From Pseudomonas sp. CFBP 13711 (GTDB lineage Bacteria; Pseudomonadota; Gammaproteobacteria; Pseudomonadales; Pseudomonadaceae), in assembly GCF_014842265.1 (NCBI RefSeq), contig NZ_JACYVI010000002.1, forward strand, positions 248,001-312,000: a stretch of 64,000 nt of DNA, read 5' to 3'. The position numbers and the translations under genes were made by a program. The number at the start of each line of letters is the position of its first letter. The stretch's first letter is position 1. The notes beneath the pieces were generated by a model that saw nothing but the letters and a program-made list of their open reading frames with translations, did no database searches and was not told the DNA's origin. Of this stretch, positions 50,641-60,669 are shown piece by piece.

Positions 50641-50728
50641 GCTTCCCGGCTGAAGCCGGTCCTACAGTCGGAGCCGATCCCGCTGCAGCATACGCTGCTT
50701 TTTAGTGGGACCGGCTTTAGCCGGGAAG
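50641..50728. repeat. REP pair adjoining repeat copy E
   Basis: GCTTCCCGGCTGAAGCCGGT at 50641-50660, the half copy GGAGCCGATCCCGCTG, and the inverse GTGGGACCGGCTTTAGCCGG at 50705-50727. Same order and spacers as after copy C, so repeat plus REP pair behave as one unit. Confidence 0.88.
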
Positions 50729-50812
50729 AGGCCCCTGTGAGCGCTATCAATCTCTCAGCGTAACGCAAAACCTGTCCCACCCATCACCGACATCGGCTAA
50801 TGCCCTGCCCCA

Positions 50813-52618
50813 CTAGGACCGAGTGGCCGCGCGGCTTTTTACGGGGCAGATGACGCGGTGAAGGTTCAGGGCGGTGTTGATGATGCCGATGTGGCTGAAG
50901 GCTTGGGGGAAGTTGCCGAGCATGCGGTTTTGCTGGGGGTCGTATTGTTCGGCGAGGAGGCCGACGTCGTTGCACAGGCCACGCAGGCGTTCGAAGAGGA
51001 TTTGGGCCTCGTCGTCGCGGCCTTGCAGCACGTAGACGTCGGCGAGCCAGAACGAACACACCAGGAAGGTCCCTTCGCTGCCCGACACGCCATCTGTGCT
51101 GCGTTCGCTGTCGTAGCGCAGCAGCAGGCCGTCCTTCATCAGCGACTGTTCAATCCGTGTGACGGTGCCGGTGACGCGGGGGTCGTCGACGGGGAGGAAG
51201 CCGGTCAGCGCGATCTGCAGGAGGCTGGCGTCCATTTCCTGGCCGCCGTAGGTCTGCACGAAGCTGCCCAATTCTGCGTCGAAGCCGTGGGCGCAGACGT
51301 CGGCGTGGATCTGATCGGCGACCTCACGATAATGCCGACCCCGCTCGCGGTCTTGCGGGTCATCGCTCTTGTCCAACGCCCCGGCATTGCGGTCAAATGA
51401 CACCCACGCCATGACTTTGGAATGGGTGAAATGCCGAGGTGCCGAGCGGATTTCCCAGATGCCGGCGTCCGGTTGATGCCAGACTTTTTCCAGAAACGGC
51501 ATGATCACTTTCTGGATGTCCGTGCTGCGCGGCAGCGCCGGCAGGCCGTTTTTAAGGGCCTGGGTCATGGCGTCGGCGACTTCGCCGTACACATCCAGCT
51601 GCACCTGACTGGCCGCACCATTTCCGACCCGCACGGGACGCGAATGCTCGTAGCCGGCCAGCCACGGCAACTCATACTCCAGCAAGCGCCGTTCCCCCGC
51701 CAGGCCGTACATGATCTGCACCTGTTCCGGGTTGCCCGCGATCGAGCGCAGCAGCCAGTTGCGCCACGCGGTCGCTTCTTCGAAGTAGCCCAGGTTCATG
51801 AACGCCAGCAGGGTCATGGTCGCGTCGCGCAGCCAGCAGAAGCGGTAATCCCAGTTGCGCTCGCCGCCCAGTTGCTCCGGCAACGAGGTGGTTACCGCCG
51901 CGACGATCCCGCCGGTCGGCGAATAGGTCATGGCCTTGAGGGTGATCAGCGAACGCTTGACCTGATCCGTCCAGGGGCCGACATCCGGGCAGCGGCCGGA
52001 AAAATCACGCCAGAAGGTTTCGGTCTGCTGCAGCGCCGATTCCACGTCGAACCCTGCACGCACCGGCTCGTGGGAGACCTGCCAGGACAGCGTGAAGCCC
52101 AGCCGCTGACCGGCTTCAACGCTGAACAGGCTCTCGGTGTGATGGTCCATCGGGTGCAGTTCGGCGGGCGTGCGCAGCACCAGCATGTCCGGGCCGGCAA
52201 CGGCGGTCATGGTATGCGGATCTCGCTTTTCGACCCACGGCACGGTGCTGCCGTAGTCAAAGCGGATCGCCAGATCCATGGAAAAATCCACGCGCCCTTC
52301 TACGCCAACGACGATGCGCACCACGCTGCTGTCGATCTCCATGGGCATGAAGTCGATGAGCAGCGCCTGTCCGGTGTCGGTGGTGAAGAGGGTTTCGAGA
52401 ATCAGTGTGCCGTCACGGTAGCTGCGGCGGGATCGGGCGCTGCCGTCGACCGGCGCCAGCTTCCAGCGCCCGTTGTTGCTGTCGCCCAGCAGCGCGGCGA
52501 AACAGGCCGGCGCATCGAAGCGCGGGAAACACAGCCAGTCCAGCGACCCGTCGCGGGCCACCAGCGCTGCGGTCCGGCAGTTGCCGAGCAGCGCGTAATC
52601 TTCGATCAATACAGCCAT
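50813..52618 (-). CDS. glycoside hydrolase family 15 protein
   Basis: 601 aa from the ATG at 52618 (MAVLIEDYALLGN); longer frames enter the HAD gene. It has the N-terminal beta-sandwich (about 1-220) and the GH15 alpha/alpha barrel with NWDYRFCWLRDATMTLLAF (about 275-293) and the late catalytic Glu region in GSEGTFLVCSFWLADVY (about 530-546). Family members are glucoamylases, trehalases or glucodextranases of the cytosol; with glgA and treZ in the same window a trehalose or glucan substrate is plausible. Last gene of the gnd-zwf operon, 97 bases after the HAD gene. Confidence 0.9.
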   Translation of the reverse strand: MAVLIEDYALLGNCRTAALVARDGSLDWLCFPRFDAPACFAALLGDSNNGRWKLAPVDGSARSRRSYRDGTLILETLFTTDTGQALLIDFMPMEIDSSVVRIVVGVEGRVDFSMDLAIRFDYGSTVPWVEKRDPHTMTAVAGPDMLVLRTPAELHPMDHHTESLFSVEAGQRLGFTLSWQVSHEPVRAGFDVESALQQTETFWRDFSGRCPDVGPWTDQVKRSLITLKAMTYSPTGGIVAAVTTSLPEQLGGERNWDYRFCWLRDATMTLLAFMNLGYFEEATAWRNWLLRSIAGNPEQVQIMYGLAGERRLLEYELPWLAGYEHSRPVRVGNGAASQVQLDVYGEVADAMTQALKNGLPALPRSTDIQKVIMPFLEKVWHQPDAGIWEIRSAPRHFTHSKVMAWVSFDRNAGALDKSDDPQDRERGRHYREVADQIHADVCAHGFDAELGSFVQTYGGQEMDASLLQIALTGFLPVDDPRVTGTVTRIEQSLMKDGLLLRYDSERSTDGVSGSEGTFLVCSFWLADVYVLQGRDDEAQILFERLRGLCNDVGLLAEQYDPQQNRMLGNFPQAFSHIGIINTALNLHRVICPVKSRAATRS

Positions 52619-52715
52619 CGGGCGGTTATCCCTCTTGGTGAGCACTTTATTCTTGTTGTGCGCCGTGCCCTTGAGTAGCGGTACCCATGAGTGGCAGCGC
52701 AACCGCCGCCCCGAA

Positions 52716-53534
52716 TCAACGGGGCAGGATGTAACGCTCGATGGCCTTCGCCAGCCCGTCATCGGCATTGCTGTCGGTAACGTAGTTGGCCTGGGTCTTG
52801 ACGCCCACCTCGGCCTGCCCCATCGCAATCGACAGCCCGGCGCGAAGGAACATCGCCACATCGTTGCCCGCGTCGCCGATCGCCGCGGTGTGGGCCAGCG
52901 GCACGCCCAACGCATCGGCCAGCGTCTCAAGGGCAGTGCCCTTGTTGGCGTACAGCGCGGTGACGTCCAGGTAGTAGGATTGTGAACGGGCTGCCAACGC
53001 AGACTTGGCGATCAGCGGGTTGAGCGTGGCCTCCAGGCGCTTGAGCAGCTCGAAGTCCTTGCTCGCCGCGACGATCTTGTCGATGCGGTCCAGGTATTCG
53101 TCGAAGCTGTCGACCTGAACGAAGTCGTAGCCCAGCGTGTTGCGTTCGTGGTCGACGTAATCGCCTTCGGGATTGAGCAGCAGCCACTGGTCATCGGCAA
53201 AGACCCAGACCGCCACCGCCTCGCTGGCGAACAACTCCAGACTGGTGCGGGCCGCTGCGGCATCAATGCGGTGGGCCTTCAACAAACTGCCGTCCGGGTT
53301 GATGATGTTGGCGCCGTTGAACGCCACGGTCGGCAGTGTGATGCCCAGGGCTTCGATCTGCTGTCGCATGGCCCGCGGCGGGCGGCTGCTGGCGACCGAG
53401 AAATGAATCCCGGCCTCCTGCAATTTACGCACGGCGTCAATGTTGGCCTGGCTCAGGCTGTGATCGGGGTGCAGCAGCGTGCCGTCGATGTCGGACAGCA
53501 TGAACTGGATGAGGGACTGCGAAACGTCACTCAT
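52716..53534 (-). CDS. Cof-type HAD sugar phosphatase
   Basis: 272 aa starting MSDVSQSLIQFMLSDIDGTL at 53534, overlapping the zwf stop by 4 bases. HAD motif I is SDIDGTLLHPD (nucleophile Asp and acid Asp), motif II SVASSRPP, motif III the Lys near SALAARS, motif IV GDAGNDVAMF. The C2-type cap identifies the Cof/YidA branch, which removes phosphate from sugar phosphates. Position between zwf and GH15 suggests it handles a hexose phosphate. The substrate is not given by the sequence. Confidence 0.9.
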   Translation of the reverse strand: MSDVSQSLIQFMLSDIDGTLLHPDHSLSQANIDAVRKLQEAGIHFSVASSRPPRAMRQQIEALGITLPTVAFNGANIINPDGSLLKAHRIDAAAARTSLELFASEAVAVWVFADDQWLLLNPEGDYVDHERNTLGYDFVQVDSFDEYLDRIDKIVAASKDFELLKRLEATLNPLIAKSALAARSQSYYLDVTALYANKGTALETLADALGVPLAHTAAIGDAGNDVAMFLRAGLSIAMGQAEVGVKTQANYVTDSNADDGLAKAIERYILPR

Positions 53535-55054
53535 CCCAGGCGCTGCCATGTGCGGCCGCCACGGGCCAGCAACTCATCGGCCTCCGAGGGCCCGTCCTCG
53601 CCTGCGTGATAAAGGTCCACTTGCGGATCCTTCGCCCAGGCATCAATGAATGGTTGCACGGCACGCCAGCCATTCTCGATGTTGTCGGCGCGCTGGAACA
53701 GGGTCTGGTCGCCGGTCAGGCAATCGTAGATCAGGGTTTCGTACCCGGTCGACGGCTGCATCTCGAAGAAGTCCTTGTAGGCAAAACCCAGCTCGATGGT
53801 CTGCATGTCCAGGGTCGGGCCGGGCTTCTTGGCTTGCAGATCAAACCACATGCCTTCGTCAGGCTGGATCTGGATCTTCAGGAAATTCGGCGCGACGCTG
53901 TCGACATCGGTATCACGGAACTGCGCGTATGGCGCCGGCTTGAAGCAGATGGCGATCTCGGTGTCGCGCACGCTCATGCGCTTGCCGGTGCGCAGGTAGA
54001 ACGGCACGCCCATCCAGCGCCAGTTGTCGATCATCACCTTGAGGGCGACATAGGTTTCGGTGTTGCTCTCGGGATCGACACGGTCTTCCTGGCGGTAGCC
54101 GGTGACGGCCTTGCCATCGATGCTGCTCTCGGAATACTGACCGCGCACCGAATTGGCCAGCGCTTCCATTTCCGACCAAGGCCGAATCGCACCGACCACC
54201 TTGGCCTTCTCGCCACGCACGGCATCGGCGCCAAATGCAGCGGGCGGTTCCATTGCCACCATCGCCAGCAGCTGGAACAGGTGATTGGGCACCATGTCCC
54301 GCAGGGCGCCGGTGGTCTCGTAAAAACTGCCACGGGTCTCGACGCCCACGGTTTCGGCCGCAGTGATCTGCACGTGGTCGATGTAGTGGTTGTTCCAGAA
54401 CGACTCGAACAGACCGTTGGAGAAACGGCTGACCAGAATGTTCTGCACCGTTTCCTTGCCCAGGTAATGGTCGATCCGGTAGATCTGCTTCTCGCTCATG
54501 ACCTTCAACAAGCAGTTGTTCAGGGCCACAGCGCTGGGCAGATCGTGGCCGAACGGCTTCTCGATCACCACGCGACGGAAGCTCTCGTCGTCTTCGACCA
54601 TCAGCCCGGAAGAGCCCAGACGCTGCGTCACTTCACTGAAGAAACGCGGCGCGGTCGCCAGGTAGAACACGGCGTTGCGGGTGCCCGTGCTCTTGATCTT
54701 CGCGTCGATGTCCGCGTACGTGGAATCGTCGAGAAAATCGCCGGTGATGTACGTGATGCGCTTCGACAGGCTACCCCACAGCGCCGGATCCAGAGGCTCT
54801 TCGCCGCCCTGGGCGACCTTGCTGGCCGCCTCCTGACGAATGAAATCTTCGAGCTTTTTGGCAAAATCGGCATCGCTGACGGTGTTGTGGTCAACGCCGA
54901 CAATGTGCAGGTCCTCCCCCACCAACCCGTCGCGAAACAGGTTGTAGAGGGCCGGCATCAACAGCCGTTTGACCAGGTCACCATGGGCGCCGAAGAGGAA
55001 CAGCGTGGTCGCCGGAGCGACCGGAGCATTCTGCTTGCTGCGGGATAAACCCAT
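53531..55054 (-). CDS. zwf: glucose-6-phosphate 1-dehydrogenase
   Basis: 507 aa. N-terminal nucleotide motif FLFGAHGDLVKRLLMPAL (about 20-37), and the active-site motif RIDHYLGKETVQNILV (about 193-208) with catalytic His. It oxidises glucose 6-phosphate to 6-phosphogluconolactone. The usual pseudomonad zwf sits beside hexR and pgl-eda; this one follows gnd with a 1-base overlap (TAATG), so it is probably the second isoenzyme and devoted to the oxidative pentose phosphate route. Confidence 0.96.
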   Translation of the reverse strand: MGLSRSKQNAPVAPATTLFLFGAHGDLVKRLLMPALYNLFRDGLVGEDLHIVGVDHNTVSDADFAKKLEDFIRQEAASKVAQGGEEPLDPALWGSLSKRITYITGDFLDDSTYADIDAKIKSTGTRNAVFYLATAPRFFSEVTQRLGSSGLMVEDDESFRRVVIEKPFGHDLPSAVALNNCLLKVMSEKQIYRIDHYLGKETVQNILVSRFSNGLFESFWNNHYIDHVQITAAETVGVETRGSFYETTGALRDMVPNHLFQLLAMVAMEPPAAFGADAVRGEKAKVVGAIRPWSEMEALANSVRGQYSESSIDGKAVTGYRQEDRVDPESNTETYVALKVMIDNWRWMGVPFYLRTGKRMSVRDTEIAICFKPAPYAQFRDTDVDSVAPNFLKIQIQPDEGMWFDLQAKKPGPTLDMQTIELGFAYKDFFEMQPSTGYETLIYDCLTGDQTLFQRADNIENGWRAVQPFIDAWAKDPQVDLYHAGEDGPSEADELLARGGRTWQRLG

Positions 55055-56031
55055 TATTTTGGTTCCTTATGACCACCAAATCCGAAACGCATGGCGGACA
55101 GCATTTTGTCGCCGTACGTGCTTTGTTGACGGGAGCGGAAGCGAGCGAACAGCGAAGTGGACAGCACCGGAACCGGCACCGCCTGCTCCATGGCCGCTTC
55201 GATGGTCCAGCGGCCTTCACCGCTGTCGGCGACGGAGCCGGAATAGGCGTTGAGCTGTGGGTCGGTGGCCAGAGCGTCGGCGGTCAGGTCCAGGAGCCAG
55301 GAGGAGACCACGCTGCCGCGACGCCAGACTTCGGCGATGTCGCCCAGGTTCAGGTCAAAGCGCTGCTCGACAGGGAGGTTTTCCGAGTTCTTGGTCTTGA
55401 GGATGTCGAAGCCTTCGGCGAAGGCCTGCATCATGCCGTACTCGATGCCGTTGTGAATCATCTTGACGAAGTGGCCTGCGCCCGGCGGGCCGGCGTGGAT
55501 GTAACCGTGCTCGGCGCGAGGATCGGCGTCTTTGGAACGGTCCTTGGTGCGCGGGATGTCGCCAATGCCGGGGGCCAGGGTCTTGAAGATCGGGTCGAGG
55601 CGCGTGACGACGTCGGTTTCACCGCCGATCATCATGCAATAGCCACGTTCCAGACCCCAGACGCCGCCGGAGGTGCCCACGTCTACGTAGTGCAGGTTTT
55701 TGTCTTTCAGCGCCACGGAGCGACGTACGTCGTCCTTATAGAAGGTGTTGCCACCGTCGATGATCACGTCGTCGGCATCGAGCAGGTCGGCCAGCTCGTT
55801 GATGGTGTCTTCGGTTGGAGCGCCAGCAGGCAACATCACCCAGACGGCTCGCGGTTTTTCCAGGGCAGCGACCAGTGAGGCGAGGTCTGTTGCCGGGGTC
55901 GAGCCTTCTGCGGCGAGCACTGTGCGAGACTTCTCATCGCGATCATAGACCACGGTCGTGTGGCCATTGAGCATCAGTCGACGTGCGATGTTGCCGCCCA
56001 TGCGGCCTAGTCCAACAATCCCGAGTTGCAT
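55054..56031 (-). CDS. gnd: 6-phosphogluconate dehydrogenase, short GndA-type
   Basis: 325 aa starting [19 protein letters not shown] at 56031, with AAGGAG nine bases upstream. The cofactor loop [13 protein letters not shown] and the active-site [13 protein letters not shown] (about 182-194) with catalytic Lys are present. At 325 aa it is the short, decarboxylating type that lacks the C-terminal domain of the 470-aa Gnd and often prefers NAD. It makes ribulose 5-phosphate. It heads the gnd-zwf-HAD-GH15 operon. A TATAAA box lies about 35 bases before the start. Confidence 0.94.
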   Translation of the reverse strand: MQLGIVGLGRMGGNIARRLMLNGHTTVVYDRDEKSRTVLAAEGSTPATDLASLVAALEKPRAVWVMLPAGAPTEDTINELADLLDADDVIIDGGNTFYKDDVRRSVALKDKNLHYVDVGTSGGVWGLERGYCMMIGGETDVVTRLDPIFKTLAPGIGDIPRTKDRSKDADPRAEHGYIHAGPPGAGHFVKMIHNGIEYGMMQAFAEGFDILKTKNSENLPVEQRFDLNLGDIAEVWRRGSVVSSWLLDLTADALATDPQLNAYSGSVADSGEGRWTIEAAMEQAVPVPVLSTSLFARFRSRQQSTYGDKMLSAMRFGFGGHKEPK

Positions 56032-56352
56032 GTAGAGGTGCTCCTTAATCAAATTCAGAGGTGCCTCAGTTTATAGCCCAGTGCCGCATAGTGGGTTAGT
56101 CCGGGGAGGCAAACTATGGTTTCCCGGTGAAAAATGTTTCATGTGCATCGGCACAGAGGTCTGCAAGACTGCCCTATGACGCAGGTTTTCGCGATCAAGA
56201 AACGTTCGCGACAATCATAAATAAAAAAGTTCCTTTTTTACGCAAAAGAAATCAGAATTCCGGCCGATAGAGGTAGTGAGCAGGATTTGCCAGGTAGCAG
56301 ACGTCCTTGCTTGAACCTTATGAAGTTGAACCCGCCATTTGCGAGGTGTGCA
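56032..56352. other. intergenic region upstream of gnd
   Basis: A 320-base divergent gap. Near gnd it holds a TATAAA box (minus strand, about 56070-56075). The middle part, about 56210-56250, is A/T-rich. No HexR-like inverted repeat, hairpin or gene is seen. Confidence 0.45.
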
Positions 56353-56526
56353 ATGGGCACAGTACTGACAGCCAACGCTCCACAGACCCTTTACGTCACA
56401 ATCCGTCGTGACGAGCTGCGCCAGCTCAGGGAAGAACGCGCCGTATTGCAGAACAAAGTCGCCCAGCTGACTTCGATGCTGCAGCACGCCCAGCTCATCG
56501 GCAACGGCACCGCCCTGCACGCCTGA
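56353..56526 (+). CDS. small coiled-coil protein (57 aa)
   Basis: 57 aa starting MGTVLTANAPQTLYVTIRRD at 56353, with GAGGTGTGCA as ribosome site; an ATG 33 bases upstream has no site and adds a weak leader. Residues 20-50 (ELRQLREERAVLQNKVAQL and on) form a leucine-heptad coiled coil. No signal or membrane segment. It looks like a conserved short pseudomonad protein, perhaps a dimerising regulator; no function known to me. Confidence 0.75.
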   Translation: MGTVLTANAPQTLYVTIRRDELRQLREERAVLQNKVAQLTSMLQHAQLIGNGTALHA

Positions 56527-56876
56527 TTCACGACTCCCCGCACCACACCCTTCAAGGCAAGCCCGATCTGCAGGCTTGCCGGCGCATCGTTCAATCCCCC
56601 CTCCGCCGTACCTCGGCAGCGCCTTGCATTGCCGCACACTTGACACGGTTTTCGACCCTCCGTCGGACCCGACACACGTCGTTACGTTCCCCGCCCTGCT
56701 CTAGCCTCCGCGTCTTTAGCCGATTTTGGCGGTTTCGCAACACCCTCCTGACAAAATTTTCACCCCGTTGAAAACATAATCCCGACCCTCAACACATTGA
56801 TTGCTGGCCAAATGCTGGCACTTGAATTCATTCGGGCGGTGTTTGGTCGCCTGAACGGTCTATAGCGGAGCGCTTG

Positions 56877-58622
56877 ATGACAACGATGAAATGGAGCACT
56901 ACGACTCCGAAAGGGTTCGACTGGGCGGGAGTGATCTGGCTGTTCGTGTTTTTCTGGTACTTCTCCGGCATCACGCAACTGCTTATCCAACTGACCGGCA
57001 TCACCGGTTTTGCCGGCTTCCGTCAGGGGTTCGTGATCAGCGGCATCTGGCTCGCGCCCATGCTGATGTTCCCGCAAAAGACCCGCATCATGGCTGCGGT
57101 CATCGGCGTGATTCTATGGGCCTGCTCCATGGCGAGCCTGGGTTACTTCTTCATTTACCAGCAGGAGTTTTCCCAGAGCGTCATCTTCATCATGTTCGAA
57201 TCGAACATCTCTGAAGCTGGCGAGTACATGACCCAATACTTCGCGTGGTGGATCGTGCTGGCGTTCATCGCCCACACCGCGTTCGCGATCTTCCTGTGGA
57301 CACGCCTGCGTCCGGTGTACATGCCACGCGCTCGCGCCTACGCCGTTGCGGCAGCGCTGTTGATCGGCATCATCGGTTACCCGCTGGCCAAACAGTTGGC
57401 CCGCCACGACGACACCGCCTCGGCCCTCGAAGCCTTCGAGTCGCGCATCGAGCCAGCGGTGCCATGGCAGATGATCGTTGCCTATCACCGTTACACCCAG
57501 CAACTGGATGGCATGCAGGACATGCTGACCAGCAGCAGCAACATTGCGCCGCTGAAAAACCTCAAGGACCAGCAGGCCAATCTGCCCACCACCCTGGTGC
57601 TGGTGATCGGCGAGTCGACCAACCGCGGGCGCATGCACCTTTATGGATACCCGCGCCAGACCACCCCGAACCTGGACGCCATGAAGGACCAGCTGCAGGT
57701 GTTCAGTAACGTCATCACGCCTCGGCCTTACACCATCGAGGCGCTGCAGCAGGTGTTGACCTTCGCCGATGAGGAAAACCCGGACCTTTACCTGAAGACG
57801 CCGTCGATCGTCAGCGTGATGAAACAGGCGGGCTACAAGACGTTCTGGATCACCAACCAGCAGACGATGACCAAGCGCAACACGATGCTGACCACCTTTT
57901 CCGAACAGGCTGACGAACAGGTCTACCTGAATAACAACCGCAACCAGAACGCTCGCCAGTACGACGGCGACGTGATCGCGCCTTTTACCAAAGCGCTGAC
58001 CGATGCCGCGCCGCGCAAACTGATCGTGGTGCACCTGCTCGGTACCCACATGGCCTATCAGTACCGCTTCCCGGAGGAGTTCGCGAAATTCAGCGGACGT
58101 GACGGCGTGCCGGCGGACATCGATGACAGCAAGCTGGAGTTCTACAACAGCTACGACAACGCCGTGCTCTACAACGATTTCGTGGTGTCCAGCCTGATCA
58201 AGGAATATGGCAAGGCCGACCCGAAGGGCTTCCTGCTGTACCTCTCGGACCACGGCGAAGACGTTTATGACTCGCCAGGCCGCAACACCCTGGGCCGCAA
58301 CGAGAACAAACCGACCATCCCGATGTACACCGTGCCCTTCATTGCCTACGCCTCGCCGAAGTGGAAGCAGACCCATGACTGGAATTTCGAGAGCATCCAC
58401 GACCGTCCCTACACCAGTTCGAACCTGATCCATACCTGGGCGCAACTGGCAGGCCTGAGCTTTGATGAACTCGATACCACCAAAAGCCTGGTCAGCCTGG
58501 ACTTCAAGGCGCGCCCACGCATGATCGGCGACCCCTATGCGCCGAAAGGCCTGAGTGATTTTGCCCATATGGAAAAGGCCGCCAGCCAGCCCGGCACCAT
58601 GCCCGAAGTGGTGCAAAAGTAA
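56877..58622 (+). CDS. LPS phosphoethanolamine transferase, EptA/CptA family
   Basis: 581 aa from the ATG at 56877 (a TTG three bases earlier is possible). Five membrane segments lie in the first 170 residues, followed by a periplasmic sulfatase-like domain. The nucleophile region is VIGESTNRGRMHLYGYPRQT (near 241-260) and the metal site LSDHGEDVYD (near 456-465). Such enzymes move phosphoethanolamine from phosphatidylethanolamine to lipid A or core heptose. This one resembles the CptA (core heptose) branch more than EptA, by eye only. A terminator follows. Confidence 0.88.
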   Translation: MTTMKWSTTTPKGFDWAGVIWLFVFFWYFSGITQLLIQLTGITGFAGFRQGFVISGIWLAPMLMFPQKTRIMAAVIGVILWACSMASLGYFFIYQQEFSQSVIFIMFESNISEAGEYMTQYFAWWIVLAFIAHTAFAIFLWTRLRPVYMPRARAYAVAAALLIGIIGYPLAKQLARHDDTASALEAFESRIEPAVPWQMIVAYHRYTQQLDGMQDMLTSSSNIAPLKNLKDQQANLPTTLVLVIGESTNRGRMHLYGYPRQTTPNLDAMKDQLQVFSNVITPRPYTIEALQQVLTFADEENPDLYLKTPSIVSVMKQAGYKTFWITNQQTMTKRNTMLTTFSEQADEQVYLNNNRNQNARQYDGDVIAPFTKALTDAAPRKLIVVHLLGTHMAYQYRFPEEFAKFSGRDGVPADIDDSKLEFYNSYDNAVLYNDFVVSSLIKEYGKADPKGFLLYLSDHGEDVYDSPGRNTLGRNENKPTIPMYTVPFIAYASPKWKQTHDWNFESIHDRPYTSSNLIHTWAQLAGLSFDELDTTKSLVSLDFKARPRMIGDPYAPKGLSDFAHMEKAASQPGTMPEVVQK

Positions 58623-58651
58623 AAAAGGCGAAGTGACGTTCGCTGCAAACG

Positions 58652-58681
58652 AAAAGGCCTGCGCAATGCAGGCCTTTTTTT
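58652..58681 (+). terminator. intrinsic terminator after the phosphoethanolamine transferase
   Basis: AAAAGGCCTGC (58652-58662), loop GCAAT, GCAGGCCTTTTTTT: an 11-bp stem followed by a T run. It also serves the convergent TerC gene. Confidence 0.87.
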
Positions 58682-58712
58682 GTTCGTCGGAATGGGTGTG
58701 CTTCAAACAGGG

Positions 58713-60269
58713 TTATGGAGCCGGTGTTTGAAGCAGCAGCACGCGGGTCACCCGCCGTTCCTGCACTTGCACGACCTTCAGCTGCCAACCCTCCCACTGC
58801 AATTCGTCGCCGACCACCGGCAAACGATCCAGCAGGCTCACCACCAGTCCCGCCAGGGTCTGATAATCACCGGTCGCCCGCGCCTTGAAGCCGATGCGTT
58901 CGCGCAGGTGACTGAGGTTCATGGCGGCATTGACCAGCACGCCCTCGCCTTCTTCGATCAAGTCCGGGCCCTCGATTTCACTGGCGTCCGGCAGCTCGCC
59001 GGCGATGGATTCGAGGATGTCGGTCATGGTCAGGATGCCGGCGAAATCGCCGAATTCGTTGATCACGAAGGCGATGTGCGTGGACTGCGCGCGCATCTGT
59101 TCCAGGGCGTTGAGGATCGAGAAGCTCTCCAGCAGATTGAGCGTCGGCCGGGCGAGGTGTTCGATGTTCGGCTCGGTACCGGACAGCCAGGCGTTGAGCA
59201 TTTCCTTCTTGTGCACGAAGCCCAGCGGCTCGTCGATGCGGCCCCCGCGGATCAGCGGCAGCCGCGAGTACGACGAGTTGACCAGTCGCTGGCGAATGCC
59301 TTCCGGCGTGTCATCCAGATCGATCACGTCGACGTCGTTGCGCACCGTCATCACACCGCGAATGGGCCGCTGGGCCAATTGCAGCACGCCGCTGATCATC
59401 ACCCGCTCGCGGCGGTCGAACACCACCTCGTCGCTGTCGCCATCGAGCATGTCGGCGATCTCCTCACCAAGCTCCTCGGCGCTCGGCCTGCGGCCACCCA
59501 GCAGGCGCAGCACGGCATGGGCGGTGCGCTCGCGGCGTGGCAAGTCACCTTTCACGCTGCGTTTGCGGCGGGCACGGGCGATCTGGTTGAACACCTCGAT
59601 CAGGATCGAAAAACCGATGGCCGCGTACAGATAACCCTTGGGGATATGGAAACCCAGGCCGTCGGCGGTCAGGCTGAAGCCGATCATCATCAGAAAGCCC
59701 AGGCACAGCATGATGACGGTCGGGTGAGCGTTGACAAAGGCGGTCAGCGGCTTGCTGGCGATGATCATGATGCCGATCGAGAACACCACGGCGATCATCA
59801 TGATCGACAGCTCATCGACCATGCCCACGGCGGTGATCACGGCGTCCAGAGAGAACACCGCGTCGAGCACGACGATCTGCGCGACGATCGGCCAGAACAG
59901 CGCGTAGGTTGTGCTGCCCGCCCGCTGGGCGACGTGGCCCTCTAGGCGCTCGTGCAATTCCATGGTCGCCTTGAACAGCAGGAACACTCCGCCGAACAGC
60001 ATGATCAGGTCGCGACCGGAGAAGCTCTTCTCGAAAATCTCGAACAGCGGCTCGGTCAGCGTCACCATCCACGAAATGCTCGCGAGCAGGCCCAGGCGCA
60101 TGATCAACGCCAGCGACAGGCCGAGCACCCGCGCACGGTCGCGCTGCTCGGGCGGCAGCTTGTCGGCGAGGATGGCGATAAACACCAGGTTGTCGATGCC
60201 GAGCACCAGCTCAAGCACGATAAGGGTCAACAGGCCAAGCCAGGCCGTGGGATCAGCGATCCATTCCAT
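58713..60269 (-). CDS. TerC family membrane protein with CBS and CorC domains
   Basis: 518 aa. The N-terminal TerC domain (about 10-240) has seven membrane segments with the acidic [19 protein letters not shown] and [17 protein letters not shown] motifs that are thought to bind metal. It is followed by two CBS domains (about 300-420; [32 protein letters not shown]) and a CorC/HlyC-type C-terminal domain (about 430-515; [18 protein letters not shown]). Family members move or chelate metal ions such as manganese at the inner membrane, with CBS domains sensing adenosine nucleotides. Monocistronic. Confidence 0.92.
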   Translation of the reverse strand: MEWIADPTAWLGLLTLIVLELVLGIDNLVFIAILADKLPPEQRDRARVLGLSLALIMRLGLLASISWMVTLTEPLFEIFEKSFSGRDLIMLFGGVFLLFKATMELHERLEGHVAQRAGSTTYALFWPIVAQIVVLDAVFSLDAVITAVGMVDELSIMMIAVVFSIGIMIIASKPLTAFVNAHPTVIMLCLGFLMMIGFSLTADGLGFHIPKGYLYAAIGFSILIEVFNQIARARRKRSVKGDLPRRERTAHAVLRLLGGRRPSAEELGEEIADMLDGDSDEVVFDRRERVMISGVLQLAQRPIRGVMTVRNDVDVIDLDDTPEGIRQRLVNSSYSRLPLIRGGRIDEPLGFVHKKEMLNAWLSGTEPNIEHLARPTLNLLESFSILNALEQMRAQSTHIAFVINEFGDFAGILTMTDILESIAGELPDASEIEGPDLIEEGEGVLVNAAMNLSHLRERIGFKARATGDYQTLAGLVVSLLDRLPVVGDELQWEGWQLKVVQVQERRVTRVLLLQTPAP

Positions 60270-60563
60270 GGGTCAGCGCCCCTTCTCGATCAATGGCACA
60301 GACACGAAAAGGCCCGACGTGCCGGAAGGCAGGTCGAGCCAGACAGAAATCTTGTTTAAGCGGGATAAAGCGAAGTGAGCGCCTGCGACCCTGTTTGAGG
60401 GGAATCGGCGACTGGGAGGTTCCAGAGAGAGCGACATGTGTGTCCTGAAAGCAATACGGGAGGCGATCCTATCGCGCTCTCGGAATTGCCTTACAGGACA
60501 GAACTGTTACAAATGGTTTGGAAGGTGTTGCCTGGGCAACACCAGAAACACCGCGGGTATTGA

Positions 60564-60656
60564 GTGGGACCGGCTTTAGCCGGGAAGGCTTATTGCGTCA
60601 CACCATAAAATTGAAGGCGTTCAAAACGGCCTCTTCCCGGCTGAAGCCGGTCCCGC
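60564..60656. repeat. REPIN between GNAT and TerC genes
   Basis: GTGGGACCGGCTTTAGCCGG at 60564-60583 and the inverse CTCTTCCCGGCTGAAGCCGG at 60631-60650, about 45 bases apart. The rest of the 400-base gap (60270-60669) shows no gene; it contains the TerC promoter at its left. Confidence 0.88.
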
Positions 60657-60669
60657 TGACAGCGCTTCG

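Noticed and set aside
52618..52930. N-terminal extension of the GH15 protein to 705 residues
   Set aside because: The extension is an out-of-frame reading of the HAD phosphatase gene; the family's own N-terminus begins at the ATG at 52618.
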